NCBI GenBank assembly: GCA_030685235.1
Contig: MU839148.1
Span: 1 to 64,000, forward strand
Direction: 5' to 3'
From: Copromyces sp. CBS 386.78
Taxonomy: Eukaryota > Ascomycota > Sordariomycetes > Sordariales > Sordariaceae
Length of the DNA: 64,000 nucleotides
Under the pieces are notes generated by a model. The model made no database searches and was not told the origin of the DNA. It worked only from the letters and a program-made list of their open reading frames with translations. Shown here one piece after another: positions 36,752-48,177 of the stretch; within the stretch, counting starts at the first letter, position 1, and every line of letters begins with the position of its first letter. A program made the translations under genes and the position numbers.

Positions 36752-38466
36752 TTCTCTGGTGTAGGAAGTTGATGGAAGTGAACGTAAACACGAAGTAGTC
36801 TCTTTCTACAAGAGACTGAGGACGCTCTTTGTCTAGGATGGCAGTCTATGAGGTACAGCAAAGTGGTGCAAGCCCGGGAATAGCTGCGGCAGCCATAACC
36901 TCTTATACTCGTTCATTTTCCCATCGCCCCTCACTGATAAGGGAGGATAGCAACGAACAGGCCCGATCGATCGGCATACCGTTGGCAAGAGGGGAGGCAA
37001 CGGATGACACCAAGCAGGGCAGGCAGGCATCATGGTGGACAGCGAACCAAAGAAACACGAGACTGCAGGGTACTTGTATGACTACAGGAGGAGGGGAGAC
37101 CGAGATCTGCACGTCTCTACAGACTCGGCGAGGGTGAGTGGTGGCTCGGTGGGAAGACAAGTCGGACGTCTGGCGATGCAGGGGCCGAGACCTCTACACT
37201 ACTGGAGGGGCTCTTGGTGTTGTAGTCTTGGAGATAGACGAGGGAAAACGTATGATTCTGACGGGCGAGGGGTACATACGGTACATACCTCTACGTAGAG
37301 AGGCGTAGGTAGAGGATGCGACGGTACGGGAAGCTCCCACTGGCCAGTTTCCATTGCCTGCACTTGCAGAAGGAACGCTATGATTCTTTTCCACCAGCCC
37401 GCTAGGACACCCCCCTCGAAGCTGTGGTCAGCATCCTGATCCATGGGAGGAGGCTGCATCCGGCCGGCTCAAGGTTTCCGAATCTTGTCCGCAGTTGGGG
37501 GGTTTTCGGAGAGACATTGAAAAGCAAAGAGAGGAATTATACAGGTCCGACCTAGATAAATGCGGGGGAGCTTGCCCTCTGAACCAACAGTTCGAAGCAG
37601 ACCAGGTCACAAGCTCTTATTCATGCAAGAAGCTATTGCTGTCCTCGACGTCGTTGCGCAAAAGAGGAAAAATGTTGACGAGGACTGGGGACATCATCGG
37701 CTCTTGGCGCATGTCAAGCGCGATCGTCCCATCCTCCGTGTCATGATGCGAAACTGACGAACGAGATGGATGGAGGGAGGTTGGGATGTCGTCGTGCAGT
37801 TGCAGTGTCAGTTGTGAAGTGCTAAAAAAAAAAAAAAAAGTCAAAGGGACGGGAGTGGCATGAGTGGGGCAAAGAACAGCGCTACTTAGCTTCGTAGGGC
37901 AGCCCTATCCAGCCTCAGCGGAGCCAGGACAGTGTCGTTTTCATTCTCATGAAGCGCCCGAGTACAGTCTTGAACACGGTGTTTAAAGGTTCGTTGACAG
38001 CGCGCGGGCCCCGCCGTGCTGTGTTCCACCCCCAGACTCTTTCCGAGTTTCCGTTCTATAAACGACTTTCCGCTCCACCGAAGCCAGTGTCTCAAATCCA
38101 CCACCACACGCTAAGCACAGGACCCTGTGCTACCTACCTTAGGTACTCCTCCTCCTCGAAGCTCCCGTGGCTCTTCCTTCCTCCGCGTCGTCTTCGTCAA
38201 TAATGGTTGGGTTGGGGTAAGACGGCGGCTGGTAAGCCAATAGTACGTACCAGTTATGAAGAAAAAGAAACGCAAGTCAAGTTCCGTTCGAGCGAAGAAG
38301 CATCAAAACGGCACGTCCACCTAGCCGGTGCAGTGACGAAGAGGCTTGCAAGCCACCCAAAGGAAGGTCTGGAACCCCTTTGGCGCAGGACTAAATGCCT
38401 TTGGGGGTTGGGGGTTCCAGCGATTCTTCCCCGCATTCTTGTCCTACACTACCCATATACCGGTTG

Positions 38467-38494
38467 GAAGCTATACAGCTTTCTGTATAGCTTC
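38467..38494. other. Perfect 12-bp inverted repeat with 4-nt loop
   Basis: The arm GAAGCTATACAG is followed by CTTT and the exact complement CTGTATAGCTTC. It lies about 640 bp beyond the arp3 stop codon and 1.7 kb upstream of adh-1. No coding frame or transposon context is visible. Function unknown. Confidence 0.85.
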
Positions 38495-39133
38495 ACCTCA
38501 TACGCCATCGTCGGTGCTGCCTGCGCAAAGCGATCCAACTAGTGAATCCTTTGAACTGGACATATCCCCAAATGTGTCGTGAAAGGCGCTGGGAACACGG
38601 TCGGTGTACTTTGAGGCGAACCCCGAGCTGTCGAGGGATATCTTTCGACATGACCATTGATCCCAGACCTCACTAGAATCTTATCAATGGACTGAGAAAC
38701 AATATGTTTGAAGATTTGGCAGGTTGTGAGATTGATACGAAGCGATCGGTAACTGAAGCCCGCCCGTCGGAGTCCGTATAGTTCCAGAACTGGCCATATC
38801 AGACCACCCGGCGCGGACCGTCGTGTGGTGCTGACATGCTTGCTCACGGAGAGTTACAGTGAATCATGGTGCGAGTTCGCCCGAGCCGTCAATGTCTTGG
38901 CACGCCGTCTCCGGAACCAACCGATCGGTACTATAAGCCCCCCTTTTCAAGGGGACCGTTGCTCTGCGCAACAGCATTATCAACATCAACACAACAAACA
39001 AATTGGCCATCCATGCTGACGCAACTTCACTAGCATTAGTTTCTCTTTTCTATGCATCGCCATTATATAAACATCGGCGCCCGCTGCCTGCCAAATAAGA
39101 TGCGGACTCGCTTCTGTACACAAACTATTACGC

Positions 39134-40822
39134 TTAAGATCCACCAGGTCCTCCGAGTAGAGCGAACCTGCGCACAATGCTGGGTCCATATTCTTGGTAC
39201 TGTGAAAATCCGTTAGCAACCACAGTGATCACGAGAGACGGGCAAGCAAACATACCTCCGCCTTGGTGTGGCAGTACGACCGGAACTCGGGCGTCTGACC
39301 GAGCAAGCTACCACCGAACCACGGGCCGTGCCGTTGCCTCTTGTGGGTAATAACTTGGACATCAAGACCACCGCTCTTGGCTCCACCGCTGCGCACCTCG
39401 CTGGCCTTGATTCTCGTATCGACAAGCTGCTTGATATCACGCTGTAGCCTGCGACCAAAGTCCTTGTAGAGCGTGCTGCCACCCGAAAGAACAATGTTCT
39501 TGTAGAGACCACGACGAACATCGATAGGCGAGGACTGAATGACACCATCGACAACCACTGGCAGGGGCGTAAGGAAGTCGGACGAGTAAATCTCGGGGTT
39601 GAAGAAGATTTCGGGGGCCATGAAACGCTCGTAGCCAACATCAACCGTAACTTGGCGGCCGCCAGGCTGGGTAATGGTGTGCTTGAGGAATCGGCTGCGA
39701 TCGCGGTCATACTTGGCGAACTCCTTGACAATATCCGGGCAGACGTAACAGTACTCTTCCTTGATCTCTTGGGCCGTCTTGAGAGACGAGTCGGGCTCGC
39801 CACGGTCCCGGAGAAGCGACTGGACAAAGTAGGTGATATCGCGACCAGCAATAGGGATCGACTTGATGGACGAGCCGATAACGTAGCCTTCGGCGACCGG
39901 GATAACGTGTGTCACACCATCACCAGAGTCAATGACAGTACCGGTCAGAGATCTGTCTTGGACCTTGGATGATGTCCAGGAAGCCGCAAGGGCCAGAACG
40001 GCCTGGACGGCAATGTAGAGACCGGCGCAGTTGAAGGACTCGAAAAAGATCTCGGCGGTGTTTTCGCGGTTCTCGGGAGGGTTGAGAGGCTGAATCGACC
40101 TGTCAGTGCCGCGAATGTTTTGTTGTTGGAAAAGATAGTCTTACAGGCTCAGTAAGGAGGAAGTGGTGGTCCTCAGGCTCTACCCTCAGATACTTGAAGA
40201 TGGAGTTGGACCAGAACCTTTCCATGTGATCCTAAGCTCCAGTTAGCTCTAGACATCCATGACATGCCATCTAGTGACCTGAACGCACCCAGTTCTCAAT
40301 CTGTCCGTGTCTGATGGGATAGTGCAACCCGTAGCCTAACAGCGTCAGCACCGGTTTCCATTTAGGCGGTGTAGACCAACGTACCGGGCCCATTAGCGGC
40401 CGCTACGGCCTCGTCGCCGATAAAGAAGTCGAGGTCTTCGGTTCCGCGCTTTGCTGAGAGATGGCCACCGGGACCAGCGCCGCCGGTGAGGAAGGATGGC
40501 TTGTTGGCTACGGCGGGGCGGCCAGAGCCCGAGCCGCCGGTGCCTGCCGAGGGGCTCTTGGTCGCGATGGCTGTCGGGAATACGAACGAGGGGGAATCAT
40601 TGCCGGCGAAACCTGGGTACGGAGAGCTTGGTCAATCGATGGTCATTGGATATCTCGGGATGCCGGGAGTCGCGAACCTAGCTTGGAGAACCCCGTGCCG
40701 CTGGTTAGGGGATGTTAGCGATGGCGGCCCCGGAGCTGTTGCTTAAGGAGCGGGCGGGGCGGAGACGGGACACTTGGGTGCACGTACTTGTCCATGACAA
40801 CGGCGGGGGTTGTGTTGGCCAT
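39134..40822 (-). CDS. arp3: Actin-related protein 3 (Arp2/3 complex)
   Basis: Core nucleating subunit of the Arp2/3 complex, which starts branched actin filaments, for example at endocytic patches. Seven exons on the minus strand: 40822-40788, 40700-40678, 40612-40385, 40335-40289, 40231-40145, 40089-39256 and 39199-39134, giving 439 aa. Joined exons read [25 protein letters not shown] in short order, the actin nucleotide-binding start. Then come IRHGQIENW and DHMERFWSN (subdomain 1), [17 protein letters not shown] (phosphate 2 loop), [14 protein letters not shown] and [14 protein letters not shown] Gly/Ala/Ser-rich insert ([10 protein letters not shown]) sits near residue 50. Intron density at the 5' end is much higher than in neighbouring genes, and exon 2 has only 23 bases. 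Confidence 0.96.
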
Positions 40823-42426
40823 TGTTGCGGTGGTTTGCTGCTACGCGCAGCTCGTGATGATTGCGGTTTGGTGAGGGCGCAAAGCAACGACGGACGACTT
40901 CTTGCAAGTTGGTGATGGATGAAGCGACGGGGCGGGAGCGTGGATAGTGGATAACTAGGCGGGAAATGGAGGTTGATGTCCAAGATTACGTGCCTGGCTG
41001 AGCTAGCTCTCCTTACGGCAGGCTGACAGCGCTGCGTGGTATGTACTGTGGAGGTACCTGTGCGGCTGTGCGCCAAGACCTCGAGTCCCAGCCAGTAAGG
41101 CAGGTACGGCGGTCCACTTTGTCAGTCGTGCATTCCCAACGACGCCATACACTGGAGATGACGGAAGCAAACAACTGCCAAACTTACCACCACCCAACAC
41201 TGGCTGGCTGTCTGGCCCATACTGTATGTCAGTGGCGGCTAGCAACACGCTTGAGATTTATCTCAGTAATCAGACCATCTTTCTTTTTTGAGCCAAGGTT
41301 TCCGGACGGCATGCTTAGCCTGAGCGACATCCGAGCCCCCCGAAAACCGATTCCCCGATCCCAGGCACCGGAGCTCGAAGCACACGGCAGGCATCCCCGG
41401 GCCCGGACGGTGATGGCTGGGAAAAGTGGGGCCGGTCGGGATCAAGCTTTAGCGAAAAGGCCGACCGGACAGAACATCTCCCTTCGAAGGGAAGGAGATA
41501 CTGAGTCGAAATCACCTCCATACCTGCCCTTTCTGTCAGGTTCATCTCAACCTGATCTCGAAGCAAGTCCACTTTGGGGAGAACCTACACTCACGGCTTC
41601 TCAGTTTTCACATTCATCAACCTTTCCAGTGTCCACACTCCGTCCTCTCTGTTTCTCGTGTATTCTGCACTTTGCATCTTAACCTTCATACATCTTCATC
41701 CCGCCCACCTACTGCATCCAAAGGGTCCCTTCTCGGGCCGGGGGGGCGGGGGGCGGCGGGGGTGGAAAAGGGGGGGGTGGGGGAGACGAGGAGTTCGCGC
41801 CATTNNNNNNNNNNTCGTGTATTGTGTAATTTGCACCTTCACACTACAACCAAGGCACCCCGCCCACCGAACGCCTCCCTCCGCCCCCCCCCCCCCCCCC
41901 CCCCCCCCGGCCAACCTGAGTGTATCATCCCAGCTCAACGGGGATCGCTCTAATATCAGATACCACTCAAGACATCATTTTTACCGAGCATTATTTGCAA
42001 TCATTGTTTCATCAGGCTGCTCTCACAAGGGGAACCAAAGCCGAACGCCCCTTTCACCCCATTCACCCAGTGCTAGCTAGCACTGCTTTGGGTATCGCCA
42101 ACCAAGTTAACCTACTAAGTTCTTCCCTCTCAACAAGAGATCAACATCCGAGATCTCATGCTACACGCATAAAAATAGCCCATCTCCTCAAGGCCTTGCC
42201 GTCAAATGCTGTCTTTCTCCAACTCTTCGCCCACGGGATCGATTAGGATTTTCGCCCATCTTTGTCCAGAAGCCACCGATAACACTCCAAAACCGAGGAC
42301 TCTATATGTCCTCCACTTAGAGGGTCACTTGGAAGACAAATGCTCCATCACTAACAACTCAACCTCGCCAGACGCGCTGCTACTTCGACGATCTCCCCGA
42401 GTCACCATATCGCAACTGCAACCGCA
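40823..42426. other. Divergent intergenic region with assembly gap
   Basis: About 1.6 kb between arp3 (-) and the threonine aspartase (+). No gene supported. It contains ten N at 41805-41814, G-runs just before and a run of about 24 C just after (41885-41908). The sequence near the gap is of doubtful quality. Confidence 0.6.
41805..41814. other. Assembly gap (10 N)
   Basis: Ten undetermined bases. The left flank has long G-runs and the right flank a long C-run. The sequence starting TCGTGTATT occurs on both sides (41667 and 41815) followed by similar text, so the flanks may be two reads of one locus. Confidence 0.95.
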
Positions 42427-44381
42427 ATGAATAACCAAAATGCCGGTTCGGACCAGAAGAGGTCACCAGAATCAGATATCGACATGTCGGCCAGTTCCTC
42501 CGACTCAGACTGGCCTGACGATCATGAACATGGGTTTGATGGCAGTGTCGAAAGGATATGGAAGCGTACCACGAAACCAGTTGCGGCAATCTTCGTCCAT
42601 GCAGGTGCAGGGTACCATAGCATTGCGAATGAAAAGGTTCACTTGGAGGCATGCAGCGAGTGAGTTGAGTCAAGAGTCATCAGATGGCAAATTGCTGATG
42701 TGGTTGAAACCAGAGCCTCCCGTGTTGCGATGAGGTTTTTGAAAGCCGGTGCTTCTGCTCCAGAGGCCGTCGAAGCTGCCATCAGGTGTTTGGAGGACAA
42801 AGAAATTACGAATGCTGGCTTCGGAAGTAATCTCAACATGGATGGAGTTGTCGAATGTGACGCAACTGTAGTCGACCATCTGGGAAGGAGTGGTGCTTGT
42901 GGCGCTGTTCCCGGTACGTCCCAACTGATGTTTCCACATATGAGCGGCTAGAGACCAAACGCTAACTCTTGTTAACACATGTAGGTATCAAAAACCCTAT
43001 ATCGCTCGCCAAGTTGATCCTTGACAAAAGTAGCCAGCCTCTTTCCCTCCGCAGAGTACCGCCAAATATTCTCGTGGGCCTAGGAGCTAGGGACTTTGCC
43101 GAAGAACACGGAATGCCCACCGTACCGAACGAATATCTTATTTCGAAAAACGCAAAGGATCGGTTTCTCCGCTGGAAAGAGGACCTGAAGAAAGCGGAAG
43201 CGAGACAGATCACCTCAAGTAGTAGCTCCTCTCACATCACACCGTTTTCTGTCAAAAATCTAGAGACGCATCGCCCGTCGCCGACACCGAGTGACTACGA
43301 AAAAGCGGCAGAAACGCTAAACGCTTCGACTTTACGCCGGGACCACTCAAGTGCGATTTTGACTGGGATATGGAACGAGGGCCAACCCGACTCGCCGTAT
43401 GGTAGAGGGTCCCCTTTACTGGGTGAAAATGGAGGACTTGGAAGTGTCCCTTCAACAACACCCCGTCCGCCCCAGAGAAGCCTTACCAACCCAAACAAGC
43501 CAGTTGATCAAGCTGCCACGAACCACGTGTCAGCTGCTTTTCACTCACGCGCCACTACTGGTAGTCTAGCCACTACCAAGAGGACAGTAGTACGTCACAG
43601 TCACAGTGAAGATATTGGCTATTTCACGGCTACTGCGAACAACCCGAAGAGATCTCCGTCACTGTCGACTCACGATGGGCTTGTGAGCGAGAAGGAAGAA
43701 GAAAATAGTCAGAAACCTGAAGAAGCTATGGAAATGAAATTGGGGGAACAGTTGCTTGCCACCGGCCAGATCAGTGGTCCGCTACTTTCGAGTGTACCGG
43801 CACAAGAGTTGGATGAAGATCTAATAACCGACACCGTCGGCGCAATTGCCATTGACTTCAAGGGGCACATCGCCGCGGGCTCCTCTTCCGGCGGCATCGG
43901 CATAAAGCACCGCGGTCGCATCGGTCCTGCTGCCCTCGTCGGGATCGGAACGGCCGTGATCCCTGAGGATCCCGACGACCACATGGGCACGTCAGTAGCC
44001 GCCGTCACCAGTGGAACAGGGGAGCACATGGCGACCTCGATCGCCTCAGCAAAATGTGCAGAGCGGCTGTTCGAGAGCAGTCGACGTGGCCTTGGAGGAC
44101 ACAGCATATCGGAGCTTGATGAGCATGCGCTGCTAGAGGCTTTTATTCTGGACGATTTCATGGGCCATCCGGGCGTCAAGAACCAATCGTCGGCGGGTGC
44201 AATTGGAGTCATGACTGTCAAGAAAGATCGGACTGGATACTACTTTTACTTTGCTCACAACACCGATTCTTTTGCATTAGCCAGCATGGCGTCAACGGAA
44301 CGAGAGCCGAGTGTTGTGATGTCGAGGCTAGGAGAGCTTGGGCCGGTGGCTCAGGGCGGACGCAGGATTCGGGTTGATTGA
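42427..44381 (+). CDS. Threonine aspartase (taspase-1/asparaginase type 2 family)
   Basis: N-terminal-nucleophile hydrolase: the precursor cuts itself before a threonine, which becomes the catalytic residue. Relatives either hydrolyse isoaspartyl peptides or, as taspase 1, cleave proteins after Asp. Exons 42427-42659, 42714-42913 and 42985-44381 give 609 aa. The alpha part has [37 protein letters not shown] and ECDA. The nucleophile is Thr428 in [11 protein letters not shown], followed by [16 protein letters not shown] and TSGTGEHM. Asp immediately before the threonine favours the taspase type. Between the alpha core (about 235) and the cleavage site lies an unusually long Ser/Thr/Pro-rich linker of about 190 residues with no family feature. 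A long acidic N-terminus precedes the catalytic domain. Confidence 0.87.
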
Positions 44382-44959
44382 ATTAAGTCTCTCGTTGCAG
44401 TCGTTACTCTTGTATTTGTCGACTTCCGGTTTTATCCCTTGCTAAAGCGTCGCTGTTCTGGCTTGGATTGTTTCTTGCTGATTCAAAGATCGACATAAAA
44501 GGCATTGGGTGGATATGTCAACTTGACCACGTTCATGTTCATATGCAGGCTTAGAGGATACGGTGTTCATGAACCTGACGATTTCCTGTGTAATACCTAC
44601 CCTTTGGCACCTTGGGACTAAGTGGACAAACCTCACCACGACGTTGATAAACCTTGCTTTACCTAATCGATCCCCTTGAGCTTCTTCAATAATACTATCC
44701 TACCCATATCCGTCATGATCCACGGTGCGACATGAACTTTGAGGACTTTAGGTATACTCCAAGAACTTAGCTGTGCTCTCAATATTGTTTTTGTAGTCCT
44801 CGGGCTTCACTTTTTCACCTGACCAACTCATGACTGCATCCCGCAAGTCGCCGTAAAGAAGTGCAAGTTCGACTTGTCATCAATAAAAGTTTCGCTAATA
44901 ATACTCCAACAATAGTTACAGAAGTGATATATCTCTCACCACGCAAGTGACTCCTTCAC
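44382..44959. other. Convergent intergenic region
   Basis: About 580 bp between the 3' ends of the threonine aspartase (+) and SelO (-) genes. Nothing beyond probable 3' UTRs seen. Confidence 0.5.
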
Positions 44960-47005
44960 TTACGAACTACAACTGCACTGCATAGCCTTCTTCTGCTGCG
45001 GCACATCTCCCGTCCACCTCTCCTCCTCCGCCTTATCACCCTGATAAACCCCCCTCCCAGTCGGCCCATCCTCAAACTCCTTACCCGTCCACGCATCCTC
45101 AAAGGGATGCGTAGCCATATGCAACACCCTCTTGAGCACATCCCTTTCCCTTTCCTTCTCCACGCGACGAATCACCTCGTCCAGAATCCACCCGCGCGGA
45201 ATAAAGCTGGGGTTGACCTTCTTCATCGCAGCAACACGCTCCTCCGAGTCAGCTTGACCCTCAGACCAATCCTCCTCGATCCGCACCCGCCACTTACCCA
45301 ACCACTCGCCTACGCGCTTGCGCGCCTTTTTCTCGTCGATTCCTGGTCCCGGCACGCCCTCGACTTGGGAGAAGAAGACTTCGGCTGCCTTCTGGCGCGC
45401 TTCCTCAGTTTGAAGGTCGGCCGTCTTAAGAGTGGAGAGGCGGCGAAAGAAGAGGTTATAATCGAGCTCGAGGGCTTCCATGGTGTTGAGAAGGGAGTCG
45501 AAGAGCGAATCGAAATCGGATTCCTTGTAAGTCTTCAGGCCTAAGCGGGCGGTGAAGAGGCGCTTGAACTCGGCCATGAATACCGCCTTGAACTCCTCGC
45601 CCGCCTGGGTGATGAGTTTGTGGGCGCGCTCCTCGATGGGTTTCGAAGCGGCGTCGTCGTCGAAGTTGAGCCCGTTGGTCACAAACGATTCGGAGTCAAC
45701 GTCGGGACCGGCGCCGATTAGTTCACCGAGGGCTTCGCCTAGGCGGACCAAGTTCCACCAGATAATGGTTGCCTGGTTGCGGTAGCTGTAGCGCAAAGCG
45801 AAGTCGTCGTGGTTGGGCGTGTAGTTGGGGTCGAAGTTGTCCATGAAGGCGAACGGGCCGAAGTCGATGGATAAACCAAAGATGGAGGTGTTGTCCGTGT
45901 TGAGCACGCCGTTCATGAAGCCGTATATTTGCCACTTGGCGACTGTTAGGGCGTTGCGTCGGATGATTTCGCGGTAGAGCCGGTGGAAACGGTTTTCCTC
46001 GGCTCCGGGAGGACCTTCGATGGTTTCCTTTGGGATTCGTCGAGGAGGTTCATCACCGGGGCTACCTTCGGGATCGGCCAAGCGGCCCGGGAGCTTGTCC
46101 CACCCGCCGAAGATCTCCTCGCCAATGTAGGTGGCTAACTGACGAACAAGCTTCCGGTCGCCGCGCGCGCGGAGAATGTCGAAGTTGCCGAAACGCAGCC
46201 AGCTCTGGGCCATGCGGACGACGATGGCGCCGGGCTCCATGGTCTCACGCCGCACGCGCGAGTGCGGGAGCAGGCTGATGGCTAGGGCACGGGTGCTGGG
46301 AATCCCGAGGGCGTGGAGGCTCTCGCTGACGACAAACTCGCGGATGCTGGAGCGGAGGACGGCCTTGCCGTCCGCAAAGCGGCTATAAGGCGTCATGCCG
46401 GCTCCCTTGAGCTGAACCTCATACCGAACGCCTGTTGACGGGTTGGTTCCTTCGAACAAAGAAATAGCGCGCCCGTCACCGAGTTGACCTGCCCATTGTC
46501 CGAACTGGAAGCCGCCGTAACATTGCGCCCACGGGTACCCAGGGCCGGAAAGCGTCTCTTCGTCCCAGCCGATGATCTTGTTGCCTGCTGCTACCTCGCG
46601 AAACTCTTCAGTGTCTGCTTCCGACAGTGCGAGACCCAGATCGCGCATGGCAGCTGGAGAGACGGCGAGAAGTTCGGGGTCTTGTTGCTTTTCGGGACGG
46701 ACCCATGTGAAGATGGCATTCTTCACCTGGCGAGGACCGAGGTCATCGCGATCGGCCTTGTGGCTGTCCGCTGGTGTAGGGAAGGCGGCATCTGGTGGGA
46801 GAGAGGCAGTGAAGTGCCATGATTTGGGGAGGGCGGATAATGTTGTGCCTTCTGAATGTGTCCCATTCTCAGTGGTGGTGCCGTTTGAGGCCATGATGCT
46901 GTTGGTGGTGCTGAAGAAGGCCGAGAAGGGTTGGTTTGCGTGTGGGATGCTTTTCAGATGTTGAGCAACGGCAAGACAGCGGGCTGCGGGTTTCAATGAG
47001 CGCAT
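44960..47005 (-). CDS. FMP40: SelO/YdiU-family protein AMPylase, mitochondrial (Fmp40 type)
   Basis: Pseudokinase-fold enzyme that transfers AMP to hydroxyl groups of proteins; in yeast it acts in mitochondria on redox proteins (established for the family). Intronless, 681 aa, near yeast Fmp40 and human SELENOO. The chosen ATG opens a basic, Ser-rich presequence (MRSLKPAARCLAVAQHLK); a second in-frame ATG (MASNG) about 37 residues on could yield an untargeted form. Motifs in order: QFGQWAGQLGDGRA, VQLKGAGMTPYSR (lysine of the nucleotide pocket), RALAISLLPHSRVRRE, NTDNTSIFGLSIDFGPFAFMD (metal ligands) and YRNQ. The protein ends CSCSS, where animal SelO ends with a selenocysteine two residues from the terminus, so Cys replaces Sec. 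No frameshift or stop was seen. Confidence 0.93.
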   Translation of the reverse strand: MRSLKPAARCLAVAQHLKSIPHANQPFSAFFSTTNSIMASNGTTTENGTHSEGTTLSALPKSWHFTASLPPDAAFPTPADSHKADRDDLGPRQVKNAIFTWVRPEKQQDPELLAVSPAAMRDLGLALSEADTEEFREVAAGNKIIGWDEETLSGPGYPWAQCYGGFQFGQWAGQLGDGRAISLFEGTNPSTGVRYEVQLKGAGMTPYSRFADGKAVLRSSIREFVVSESLHALGIPSTRALAISLLPHSRVRRETMEPGAIVVRMAQSWLRFGNFDILRARGDRKLVRQLATYIGEEIFGGWDKLPGRLADPEGSPGDEPPRRIPKETIEGPPGAEENRFHRLYREIIRRNALTVAKWQIYGFMNGVLNTDNTSIFGLSIDFGPFAFMDNFDPNYTPNHDDFALRYSYRNQATIIWWNLVRLGEALGELIGAGPDVDSESFVTNGLNFDDDAASKPIEERAHKLITQAGEEFKAVFMAEFKRLFTARLGLKTYKESDFDSLFDSLLNTMEALELDYNLFFRRLSTLKTADLQTEEARQKAAEVFFSQVEGVPGPGIDEKKARKRVGEWLGKWRVRIEEDWSEGQADSEERVAAMKKVNPSFIPRGWILDEVIRRVEKERERDVLKRVLHMATHPFEDAWTGKEFEDGPTGRGVYQGDKAEEERWTGDVPQQKKAMQCSCSS

Positions 47006-48177
47006 CAAGGGCGAGACAGACTGATGGGGATTTGTTGAGATAGTTGGAGTAAGAAGTAGTTGTTCTGGGACCTCGACTCTATATATATGAGGTTGACCAG
47101 GAGGTGATTGCAGTGGCAATGTTGTATCTCACTTCGTTATCCGAGGTTTGGAGTTTAGCCCAGTGGGATTAGTCAGTCAAAGTCTTTCTAGGTTATGGTA
47201 GGGGTTGGAAAGTCAATGATTCCATATCGATTTCTATTTGCCAATCGTATATTCCGCGAATATGCTAATGTCTGTATCCGAATGCTGTTCCTGACGACAT
47301 GGACATGAGATGAGCAAAAGCTCCGGGTGGCGGAAACTGTTTCAATTCATCATCTGGAGAGGAAAGAACTCTCACAGTGCTCTCTGTTAAGAGGAAGGTT
47401 CCCGAATGCTTACGCAATCAACACCTACCCGCCAAGACTTCACCTAGAAGGATGGGATTGAGTTAGCTAGAACACTTCACCTTCGCCTCTTGTACTATTC
47501 CGTTTGTCTGTACTTTCATAAGCTTTTGTTATGAAACTTAGGGTTGATTATTTCCCATTCATCACAGGTTCAGAGCTTTCAGCCTCGTTCATCTCGCCCC
47601 CCCACGAAGAAACATACTTTCCGACGCTCTGGGTATGGCGTCATAGCGGTGACCAACCTTGGAATTGTGCCCCGCATCCGTATTTGTTAGTGCGGGGTGG
47701 GACTTTGTACCGGTACCTCGCCAGCTTATGTTTACTTTCTGCCCCTGAATCTGACTTGACAACGATTCGGGTGACACTGACAACACAGTTGAGAAGCTGA
47801 AGCTATTCAGAGCTTTTAAGTGTAACAGCTTCCTCGGAAACACTTTGGTTCAGCTTATCAAGTTCAGTTCATTACGAGCGCAATGGAAGACAAGTAAAGT
47901 TCCAAGACCCCAGTGGGTCCGAGCATTTCCGTTTTAGGAACAGAACAGGTACCTTGCTGGTTAATGTTATCCTCTAGCTCTTTTCGTTGCTACATAACAG
48001 TGGGAATAACGACAGAGTTGTACAAGTATCAGATAAAACGACAACAACGTCACATCTCGCGCCATTGCACTTTGCTTTTATCCTCTCTGATACATACCGA
48101 TATACTCCCCCCTTTGACCGCACCGAACTATCCGTACATACTGCTCACTCAATACTAACAACTCCAACCACCAAAAA
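47006..48177. other. Divergent promoter region
   Basis: About 1.2 kb between SelO (-) and the aldo-keto reductase (+). No gene or distinctive element supported. Confidence 0.5.

Larger units (their letters stand above)
36720..39133. other. 2.4-kb intergenic region with a perfect hairpin
   Basis: Upstream flank of adh-1 and 3' flank of arp3. Contains the (GTT)7 leader repeat (36731-36751), a 12-bp perfect palindrome CTCTACGTAGAG at 37289-37300, an A-run of about 16 at 37824-37840, and a perfect 12-bp stem hairpin at 38467-38494. No protein gene supported. Confidence 0.5.

Noticed and set aside
37289..37300. 12-bp palindrome CTCTACGTAGAG
   Set aside because: Perfect but short and single; could be a dimeric factor site in the adh-1 upstream region, but nothing else supports it.
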